Assembly (NCBI GenBank): GCA_032250805.1
Contig: JAVVEM010000021.1
Location: 1-57,916 of the forward strand
DNA from: B18-G4 sp032250805
GTDB taxonomy: Bacteria > Bacteroidota > Bacteroidia > Bacteroidales > B18-G4
Direction: 5' to 3'
Length of the DNA stretch: 57,916 nucleotides
In this document: positions 52,239 through 57,916 of the stretch, one piece after another
Numbering within the stretch: the first letter of the stretch is position 1
Layout of the letters: every line of letters begins with the position of its first letter
Position numbers and translations under genes: made by a program
Notes under the pieces: generated by a model
Databases searched by the model: none
Told to the model about the DNA's origin: nothing
The model's input: the letters and a program-made list of their open reading frames with translations, nothing else

Positions 52239-53549
52239 CTATTTAATATCTGTTTTATTAAGTACAATGGCATCGGCAACGATTTCTGCCAGTGTTTTGA
52301 TCTTCACGTTCAGTTTATAGGCTGCATTGGTCTGGATCAGTTGATCGACGCAGTTGTGGCAAGGGGTAACCACCACTGTTGCACCGGTTTTTTTTATCTG
52401 TTCTGCCTTGAGGCCGGCAATGCCCATTCTGCGTTCGTTGTATTCGCTCATCGACAACTGCCCGCCGCCACCTCCGCAGCAAAGGTTATCCATTCCATGA
52501 GGGGTCATTTCTACAAAGTTGCTTACGCACTTGCTGAGGATGTAGCGTTGTTCCTCATAAACCCCTCCGCCCCTGGTGAGATTACAGGGATCGTGGAGCG
52601 TCACCATTTCTTTGTTCAGCTCAGGGTCGACGGTTATTCGGCCATCGCGGATATATTCTGCCACAAGTTCAATCGAAGTATCTGCCTGAAATGGGAATGC
52701 TTTCCCGAGATAATTGGGGGCTTCCCAGCGAAATGATCTTGAGCCGTGTCCACATTCGGCAAGAATACATCTTTTGGCATTGAGTTTTTCCATTTCATCG
52801 TACAGGCGTTTACCGATCACCTGGCCTTCTTCCAGATTGCCCGAGAAGTAAGCATAGTTGGTTACATCGTACATGCGTGTGGAAAGAGTCCAGCTTTCGC
52901 CGGCAGCGTAAAACACCTTTGCCATTGCAGAGATGGATAGGGGGAAAAACTTGGGCTCACGGGGATTGAGGGTATACAAAATATCTTTGTCCTTTTCGTC
53001 AAGGGGAATTATCGCTTTGTCGTCGTCAACTTCAAACTGCAGGTCTTCCTCAAGCCATTTCAGGGTATCGACAAATTCTTCAACGGGGATACCCATATTA
53101 TTTCCTGTTGTGATGGCAGCATTTACGGTTTTTTGCAGGGTTTCGGGTACGTAGCCCATTTCTGCGAGCATAGCGCGCCCGGTCCTGACCATGAATTCAA
53201 TATCTACCCCAACAGAGCAATGTTTATTGCAGCGGCCGCACATGGTACAGGAGCCATAGAGCAGGTCAACCATTTCCTCTATCATTTGATTGTCGATCCT
53301 GCGCGCTTTGGTGAGCCAGGGAAAATACTTTCCGGCAGGGGTATAATAACGGCGGTAGACAGAGGAAACGATATCGACTTTTTTTGCGGGTACAAAGTGT
53401 TCGTTTGGGTTCAATCTGTAATACACACAACTATCGGCACATAAGCCACAATGTACACAGGAATTGACATGGGTAAGCAGCTTACTGCCTGTATCGCGAT
53501 CAAATACCCCCAGTCCTTTTTGTATCTTATCTGCAGTTGGCTTTTCCAT
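52239..53549 (-). CDS. DsrK/HdrD-like iron-sulfur protein
   Basis: This 436-residue cytoplasmic protein has two 4Fe-4S ferredoxin motifs, CVHCGLCADSC (Cys31, 34, 37, 41) and CTMCGRCNKHC (Cys101, 104, 107, 111), then a CCG domain with HDPCNLTRGGG, CCGGGGGQ and TPCHNC. The upstream CCG region is reduced to ECGHGSR. This one-complete-CCG layout is that of DsrK, whose special 4Fe-4S cluster acts on disulfide-type substrates, notably DsrC. It pairs with the adjacent membrane subunit, which takes electrons from or gives them to the quinone pool. Only 3 bp separate it from the DsrM-like gene. Confidence 0.92.
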   Translation of the reverse strand: MEKPTADKIQKGLGVFDRDTGSKLLTHVNSCVHCGLCADSCVYYRLNPNEHFVPAKKVDIVSSVYRRYYTPAGKYFPWLTKARRIDNQMIEEMVDLLYGSCTMCGRCNKHCSVGVDIEFMVRTGRAMLAEMGYVPETLQKTVNAAITTGNNMGIPVEEFVDTLKWLEEDLQFEVDDDKAIIPLDEKDKDILYTLNPREPKFFPLSISAMAKVFYAAGESWTLSTRMYDVTNYAYFSGNLEEGQVIGKRLYDEMEKLNAKRCILAECGHGSRSFRWEAPNYLGKAFPFQADTSIELVAEYIRDGRITVDPELNKEMVTLHDPCNLTRGGGVYEEQRYILSKCVSNFVEMTPHGMDNLCCGGGGGQLSMSEYNERRMGIAGLKAEQIKKTGATVVVTPCHNCVDQLIQTNAAYKLNVKIKTLAEIVADAIVLNKTDIK

Positions 53550-53552
53550 GTT

Positions 53553-54179
53553 TTACTTTTTGACGGGTTTGGGGGGCCATACTCCCCGCCATCCGTAAAA
53601 ATATCCAAGGTGATAACGGGCTGCGAAAAAATAAATGGCATGTTTCAGCTTTCCCAGGGGGAAATAAAGCAGCAGCAGTGCAGTTGCCGTAAAGTACCAT
53701 ATCCGGGCATCGTTAAATAACAGCACCAATGCAGTTGTTAACTGGAAGAGCGTTACCAGAATGTTTGAGATATAATCATCAGGGTTTGAAAGGCTTCGAA
53801 GCTCTTTTTTGCTTATTCGTTTTAAAAGGATAGCGATTCCGCTGATAACCGAAATGATAAGCCATCCGGCCATGCCCATGGTGAGCCATCCTGCGATTGA
53901 GACATTCGTTAATATGATAAAAAACAGGATGATTGCGAGGAAAGTTCCAAGATGATAAATGATCCCTGCCGTATAAGTGGGCATGTGGAGGTAGGCCGAT
54001 TCTTTCAGCTTTGGACTCATGGCTCCGGTAAATGAATACAGCACCGCTTTGCCGGTGTTCCCGGCCTTACGGGCATATTCCGGAGGATTTCCCAGCCTGA
54101 TGACAGAATAAGTGTGATATATACAATTAAGTATGCATATAGTCAGGGAAATTAAAACGAAGTATTCATACCAGGGCAT
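53553..54179 (-). CDS. DsrM/NarI-like heme b membrane subunit
   Basis: This protein of about 208 residues has five hydrophobic segments and histidines placed as in NarI-type cytochrome b subunits: CIYHTYS in the first helix, YLHMPTYTAGIIYHLG in the second, and PLGKLKHAIYFFAARYHLGY in the last. The C-terminus ends GWRGVWPPKP. DsrM and HdrE use such hemes to link quinones to a DsrK-type partner. It is shorter than many DsrM proteins (about 330). ATG 54179 is preferred; an ATG at 54200 inside dsrC would add seven residues. Confidence 0.87.
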   Translation of the reverse strand: MPWYEYFVLISLTICILNCIYHTYSVIRLGNPPEYARKAGNTGKAVLYSFTGAMSPKLKESAYLHMPTYTAGIIYHLGTFLAIILFFIILTNVSIAGWLTMGMAGWLIISVISGIAILLKRISKKELRSLSNPDDYISNILVTLFQLTTALVLLFNDARIWYFTATALLLLYFPLGKLKHAIYFFAARYHLGYFYGWRGVWPPKPVKK

Positions 54180-54190
54180 AACAATATGTT

Positions 54191-54508
54191 TTATACACAA
54201 CCGTCGGGCTTGGGTAAGCCGGCTACCCTGCAGGCACCACGAGCGGGCCCCAGGGGAAAAAGTTCATAAATCTCCCTTAAACGGATTCCGCTTTCCTGGC
54301 ATATGGTGCGCACCATGGGGGCCATGCCTTTTTCTTCCCAGTTCCTGCGGATGATATTTACAATGGCCCAGTGTTTTTCATTCATTTCTTCAATACCATC
54401 GTATTTTGCAATCAGGCTGGCTACCTCCTTATTCCATATATTGGGATCGGAAAGGAAACCGTCGCCATCAACATCAAAAGATCTGCCTTCAATTTCAATT
54501 AGTGTCAT
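54191..54508 (-). CDS. dsrC: DsrC/TusE-family sulfur carrier with both cysteines
   Basis: This 105-residue protein has the DsrC fold motifs MNEKHWAIVNIIRRNW and the flexible C-terminal arm LFPLGPARGACRVAGLPKPD followed by GCV. Both redox cysteines are present: Cys93 and the penultimate Cys104, 11 residues apart, as in DsrC proteins that form trisulfides or intramolecular disulfides. TusE lacks the first of these. Cys70 is additional. It lies 14 bp after the small cysteine-rich gene and 11 bp before the DsrM-like start. In sulfate reducers and sulfur oxidisers DsrC is the substrate of DsrMK; no dsrAB is in the window. Confidence 0.94.
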   Translation of the reverse strand: MTLIEIEGRSFDVDGDGFLSDPNIWNKEVASLIAKYDGIEEMNEKHWAIVNIIRRNWEEKGMAPMVRTICQESGIRLREIYELFPLGPARGACRVAGLPKPDGCV

Positions 54509-54522
54509 AAGTATTGGTTGTT

Positions 54523-54771
54523 TTAGTCAATTTTTTCTTCTTCAAATTTATCGATGATCTCATCAACACTGAGCGTAGTGTCGGGGAGAACAAAATCAGG
54601 GCAAAAACTCAGCGTTTTTTTTGTAATGAATCGTTTACAGTTACCCCAGGTTTCTTCGGTTTGTCTGCACCATGTATTCATGTATTCCTTTTTCTTTTCT
54701 TTATCGGCTACCACAAGATCGGTGGTTACCATTCTGCATGTGTTTATATTCGGGCAAAAGTAATCCTTCAT
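54523..54771 (-). CDS. Small five-cysteine protein of unknown function
   Basis: This 82-residue protein has Cys at 6, 12, 35, 45 and 57 in the pattern YFCPNINTC, TWCRQTEETWGNCKR and LSFCPDFVLPD, with an acidic C-terminus (VDEIIDKFEEEKID). I do not recognise the family. The cysteine spacing could bind a metal or carry sulfur. As first gene of the operon with dsrC, dsrMK-like genes and a desulfurase-like enzyme, it is a candidate new sulfur-relay component. ATG 54771 (MKDYFCPN) is preferred; an ATG at 54828 would add 19 residues rich in Arg, Phe and Pro. Confidence 0.7.
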   Translation of the reverse strand: MKDYFCPNINTCRMVTTDLVVADKEKKKEYMNTWCRQTEETWGNCKRFITKKTLSFCPDFVLPDTTLSVDEIIDKFEEEKID

Positions 54772-54893
54772 GAGCGGTAAATTTGGAGGGCGAAAATTAT
54801 AAAAAATTCGCCATCTACATACCTTCATATGTTTAGATTTCAGTAATATATAATCTTTATAAATAATGGTGCTTTGTACCAGGTATCAGGTAA

Positions 54894-54906
54894 TACGTAA
54901 AACGTA
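54894..54906. repeat. Short palindrome in low-complexity spacer
   Basis: TACGT and ACGTA arms flank AAA inside a spacer of low-complexity sequence (for example ATTTTGTATTGGG) between the T9SS gene and the sulfur operon. Nothing else was recognised in the 222-bp gap. Confidence 0.3.
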
Positions 54907-54993
54907 TTTTGTATTGGGTATAGAGAAAATGCTTGCTGGATACAGGATGTTGCATTCCGGATCATTACCAATACCCGGGTCGGATGCTTTCAA

Positions 54994-56430
54994 CTAATTC
55001 GACTTAAGAATTTTTGAGCAGTAAACATTCTTCCCTGCTTTCATCCTGATCAGATATGTGCTCGGCGGTAAATCGTTACCGTTCAAGGTAAACTGATGCT
55101 CGCCGGGATCCAGGGTCTTTTTTTCGAGTGTACGGAGATGTTTGCCTTGCAGGGAATAAATATCGATAAGTACATCACTTTTGTGTGAAAGGGAAAAAGT
55201 TATTGTTGTGCGTTGCGAGAAAGGATTGGGGTGAACCTGCAGGAGATCATTCTGATGATTACTTTCTGTTTTAATTCCGCCGACGCATTGCAATACCTTT
55301 GATGACCAAACCTGCCAGTGCCCGTTTCTGAATGATTCCCATACCAGATAATCATACCAGCACCAGGAATTATACCCTTCACCCTGAAAAAAAGCAGGGT
55401 TTTTATTTGGCGTGCCAGTGTTGGTGAAGTTAAGAAACTCATCCCCCCATCCCGCCATATATATCTCATCAACACTATCCTCCGGATATTGCACTGCAAC
55501 CCAGGCCATGTACCATTCTTCCACGCCAAGTACAATGCCCATGATGGCCGGGTTGAAAGGTGTTGACTTGCTCAGATCATAGACATGCTGATTTCCCCAG
55601 TTCGTAACAATTACTTTCCATACAGTATCCATTTTCAGGCTCCAGCATTCGTTGCCATAATAACTCATCCAGGTAGGATTTTTACTGTCGGTACTGTCGT
55701 AAAAAACTGAAGGTGGCTCCCACTGGTTGTTCGAGTGATGTGTCTGCATGATATAAGTGCCTGAGCTGTCGGTCTTTTCGTACATTATTTTATGTTCAAA
55801 ATAGCCTGCTGCGGCAACAGGTGCACGGCAGCTGTTAGAGTCGATCAGCATGGTTTCCGAGAAACCATAACCATTATCGCTGACAAAAAATCTTGAATAC
55901 AAGCGGCCATTGTTGATCCATGCGATAGTATTGACCAAAGATTGGGAGGCATCAGTGAATTCATTTCTTCCGGTTGATAATTGCTCATCATCGCCGGGCA
56001 TAGCAGCAAAAACCTCTCCTTCAGTAAAGCTGCCATCCGGCAGAAAGACCTTGTAATATATGTCTTTATCGCCATTTTGGTCAGTTTCATAAAAGAGGTA
56101 AAACAATGTATCCGTATAATAGTTATCATGCATGATCCGTGGCCGTGTATAGTGGATCCCCGAATCTGAGAGGACTATCTGTGGAGGTTCACTGTCGAGG
56201 ATGTTATCCATCCAGATCTCTGTACTTACAGAATCAGTAGACCTGTCCCAGAATAAAAACAATGCCTGCTGATTATTGTAATGGGTTCTTTGAAGAAATG
56301 GATTGCAGTTATCGGCCAGTGAATCTGTGAGCGGAACATGCCCTGTCCATTCCCAGAAGTTCTGTGACTGGGTGGTAAAGCAGCTGGCATTAATAATAAG
56401 AACTAAGATGAGGAAAGTGCGGATCTTCAT
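54994..56430 (-). CDS. Secreted protein with T9SS sorting domain
   Basis: This 478-residue protein has a signal peptide (TFLILVLIINASCF then QSQNFWEW) and a type A T9SS C-terminal sorting domain (LLQVHPNPFSQRTTITFSL, LIDIYSLQGKHLRTL, PSTYLIRMKAGKNV). The region between looks like a beta-propeller, with repeated WM/NN/YD strands and no known catalytic motif. It is exported through the type IX system. It is transcribed in the same direction as the DsrC operon but is separated by 222 bp, so probably independently. Confidence 0.88.
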   Translation of the reverse strand: MKIRTFLILVLIINASCFTTQSQNFWEWTGHVPLTDSLADNCNPFLQRTHYNNQQALFLFWDRSTDSVSTEIWMDNILDSEPPQIVLSDSGIHYTRPRIMHDNYYTDTLFYLFYETDQNGDKDIYYKVFLPDGSFTEGEVFAAMPGDDEQLSTGRNEFTDASQSLVNTIAWINNGRLYSRFFVSDNGYGFSETMLIDSNSCRAPVAAAGYFEHKIMYEKTDSSGTYIMQTHHSNNQWEPPSVFYDSTDSKNPTWMSYYGNECWSLKMDTVWKVIVTNWGNQHVYDLSKSTPFNPAIMGIVLGVEEWYMAWVAVQYPEDSVDEIYMAGWGDEFLNFTNTGTPNKNPAFFQGEGYNSWCWYDYLVWESFRNGHWQVWSSKVLQCVGGIKTESNHQNDLLQVHPNPFSQRTTITFSLSHKSDVLIDIYSLQGKHLRTLEKKTLDPGEHQFTLNGNDLPPSTYLIRMKAGKNVYCSKILKSN

Positions 56431-56478
56431 AATCCCTGGCTTTTAATATGAATATGCGTTTTAAATGTCACGACCATA

Positions 56479-56486
56479 CGAAGATA
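56479..56486 (-). promoter_or_regulatory. Near-consensus -7 box of the second T9SS gene
   Basis: The minus strand reads TATCTTCG, one mismatch from TAnnTTTG, 48 nt before the start codon. Confidence 0.3.
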
Positions 56487-56535
56487 CGAAAATATAAAAC
56501 GAATTTCCAGAGAAGCTGCCAGAAGCTTACTGCTT

Positions 56536-57300
56536 TCAGAACCTCAGCGAGAGACAACTCAATCCCCCATCCAGCTTTCTGAATTCCGATATGTCAAGTT
56601 CTATGGTTTCGTATCCTGTATTCCTTATATTTTTTAATGTGATTGGAAAGCCCTGCGGTACCAGAACCATGCCGTTGACCCATAATGAATTGGCTGCATA
56701 AGCTTCATGGTTGGGAACCGGAATGATGTTGCGATGCCTGAACTCCGGATGCATCCTGAATGTATCGACAGCCAGGAAGGTATTGTTTTCCAGGTAAGAG
56801 ATCCCGGTTTTCAGGTGAAGCATTCCCGGCACCTCTACGAGGGATGCAGTTATGCCATGATGTTCGAGAATTTGAAGGAGCTGTCGGGCACCCTCGCGAT
56901 TGGTTCTTTCTGAAATGCCGATGTAAAAATGTTCTCCTGCCATCATCACATCCCCGGCTTCGAGGGTGCCGGGTTCATGGATGGTAAAGATGTTCTCATA
57001 ATATGAACCAACTGCCCTATGCACTTCATTTATTTCGCCCAGGCGGGATTCAGCTCCAGGCCGGGTAGTTATGGCAATGTACCTGGTGAGCAGCGCAGTA
57101 TCTTCAACAAAAGTGCTGTCGGGGTATTCTTCGTCGGGGGGGAGTACTGTTACTTCCAGCCTACAGATCTCCAATGCTCTGACATATTCATGATGCTGAC
57201 GTAAAGCCAGGGAGTAATCAGGCTTGCCCAGGCCGGCAGAGCTTAACCCTTCTGTGAAGTTCTTACAGGGTTTACGAACAATGGCGTGTGAAAAACGCAT
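56536..57300 (-). CDS. Dimethylargininase-like amidinotransferase-fold hydrolase
   Basis: This 254-residue protein has the length and residue numbering of Pseudomonas aeruginosa DDAH, with the catalytic triad positions Glu114 (GTLEAGDV), His162 (MLHLKTG) and Cys249 (DGGLSCLSLRF). FVEDTA and SERTNREG are further motifs. DDAH hydrolyses methylated arginines to citrulline and a methylamine; some homologues prefer other guanidino compounds. No arginine catabolism genes are adjacent. The start is ATG 57300. Confidence 0.92.
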   Translation of the reverse strand: MRFSHAIVRKPCKNFTEGLSSAGLGKPDYSLALRQHHEYVRALEICRLEVTVLPPDEEYPDSTFVEDTALLTRYIAITTRPGAESRLGEINEVHRAVGSYYENIFTIHEPGTLEAGDVMMAGEHFYIGISERTNREGARQLLQILEHHGITASLVEVPGMLHLKTGISYLENNTFLAVDTFRMHPEFRHRNIIPVPNHEAYAANSLWVNGMVLVPQGFPITLKNIRNTGYETIELDISEFRKLDGGLSCLSLRF

Positions 57301-57304
57301 GGGA

Positions 57305-57312
57305 TAAAGTTA
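57305..57312 (-). promoter_or_regulatory. Candidate -7 box of the dimethylargininase-like gene
   Basis: The minus strand reads TAACTTTA, one mismatch from TAnnTTTG, 4 nt before the ATG. It is another near-leaderless arrangement. Confidence 0.3.
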
Positions 57313-57324
57313 CGTTAATTCCGG

Positions 57325-57354
57325 ATTCGGGATACAAGATACACGATCCCGGAT
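57325..57354. repeat. Imperfect inverted repeat upstream of the dimethylargininase-like gene
   Basis: ATTCGGGAT (57325-57333) and ATCCCGGAT (57346-57354) can pair with one G-T wobble around a 12-nt loop. It covers the -33 region of the dimethylargininase-like promoter and could be an operator or a transcript end. The rest of the 246-bp gap up to 57546 shows no gene. Confidence 0.35.
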
Positions 57355-57546
57355 AATTTTATATATACTGTTGATGTCTAAAGAAGAATTTGTGGATATA
57401 AAGATTTCAATGGTCATAATTTCAGAAAACTGGCACTGGATGAGAAAGCTGAGCAGGCAAAACTTAAGCATATAATTCATCAATTGTGAACCTAAGACAG
57501 GCAATTTTGTTATAAGCTTATCTTAAAATTAAAAATTTTAAAAAGA

Positions 57547-57852
57547 ATGCATAAACGAGTAAAAACCATCATTGCCTGTCTTTTTATTTCTTTTGCAGTG
57601 CTTCCCGTTCAATTGGATGCTCAGGATGAACAGCACGGTGATCACGATCATAACGCTTACAGGAACGAGATCGGCGCCGGCCCGGGCATTTCCTATTTCA
57701 GCCACCACGATGAATTTCTTCCTTCAGGACATATTGAAACGGGATATGAATTTGAGGCCGGGCAGGTGCATTTTGGCCCTGTGTTGGAATATTCAATAGC
57801 TGGGGAAGAGCAGCATTTTATGTTTGGTTTGCATTTGGGTGTGCCGTTTTGA
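57547..57852 (+). CDS. Short exported beta-barrel-like protein, probably truncated
   Basis: This 101-residue protein has a signal peptide (TIIACLFISFAVLPVQLDA) and a mature start rich in His and Asp (EQHGDHDHNAYRNEIG). It then shows short alternating strands (GAGPGISYF, IETGYEFEA, VHFGPVLEYSI, HFMFGLHLGV) typical of an outer-membrane barrel or porin. It stops after GVPF at 57852, where four strands are too few for a barrel; the frame may be broken or the gene shortened. No continuation was recognised in the remaining 64 bp. The His/Asp cluster could bind metal. Confidence 0.6.
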   Translation: MHKRVKTIIACLFISFAVLPVQLDAQDEQHGDHDHNAYRNEIGAGPGISYFSHHDEFLPSGHIETGYEFEAGQVHFGPVLEYSIAGEEQHFMFGLHLGVPF

Positions 57853-57916
57853 TTCATCGCCAGCCTCCAGCCCCTGCTGCGGGTTGCAGGCAAACTCATA
57901 ATCTATTGATTCCTAA

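Noticed and set aside
51066..54771. Dissimilatory sulfite reduction locus
   Set aside because: No dsrAB, dsrD, dsrN, aprAB or sat genes occur in the window, so sulfite respiration cannot be claimed.

Overview
The window looks like a chromosomal segment of a member of the Bacteroidota, most likely class Bacteroidia (a Bacteroidales/Marinilabiliales-like lineage). Evidence seen in the sequence: TAnnTTTG-type -7 promoter boxes, scarce Shine-Dalgarno sequences, two secreted proteins with type IX secretion (T9SS) C-terminal sorting domains, an S46 dipeptidyl-peptidase, the ftsX-DUF3098-uppP-truB-queA gene order, a large insert in leucyl-tRNA synthetase, and lipoproteins with Bacteroidota-like lipoboxes. 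There is no sign of phage, IS elements, CRISPR, rRNA or tRNA genes. Genes are dense on both strands.

Layout. 1-2.0 kb: a radical SAM (Elp3-like) gene overlapping a DUF6873 gene, followed by the fossil C-terminus of an outer-membrane barrel. 2.0-11.4 kb: aspS, a lipoprotein alkaline phosphatase, a U32 tRNA-modification-type protein, a strong terminator, a PHP phosphatase, flavodoxin, an epimerase, and a cvpA-mlaF-mlaE operon. 11.6-20.7 kb (+): small lipoprotein, SprT-like protein, manC, S46 peptidase, CYTH protein, a membrane-anchored MutS homologue, tadA and dnaG (zinc ligands mostly lost). 20.7-21.1 kb: a gene-free C/T-rich island with degenerate repeats. 21.1-31.0 kb (-): a 2016-residue alpha-2-macroglobulin, a DUF3108 protein and leuS. 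31.1-36.0 kb (+): small ORF, ftsX, DUF3098, uppP, truB, queA, ispD. 36.0-41.1 kb: glycosyltransferase plus flippase-like membrane protein (-), then ruvC, mnmA and an iron alcohol dehydrogenase (+). 41.1-48.0 kb (-): a 1123-residue T9SS beta-propeller/PKD protein, an EF-G paralogue with altered GTPase motifs, and a PfkB kinase. 48.1-51.0 kb (+): a soluble PAS/GAF hybrid histidine kinase. 51.1-54.8 kb (-): a compact sulfur-relay-like operon. 55.0-57.9 kb: a second T9SS protein, a dimethylargininase-like enzyme and a short, apparently truncated outer-membrane protein.

The most interesting locus is 51066-54771. In transcription order it has a five-cysteine 82-residue protein, a DsrC with both C-terminal cysteines, a NarI/DsrM-like heme-b membrane subunit, a DsrK/HdrD-like iron-sulfur subunit, and a cysteine-desulfurase-family PLP enzyme. 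No dsrAB sulfite reductase lies nearby. My inference is a membrane quinone-linked thiol/persulfide redox system in which the desulfurase-like enzyme may supply sulfur to DsrC and the DsrMK-like pair may exchange electrons with it. Secondary points of interest are the EF-G paralogue, the zinc-ligand-poor primase, the membrane MutS homologue, promoter boxes lying 4-7 nt before start codons (possible leaderless transcripts), and a possible small RNA before the terminator at 6776-6808.
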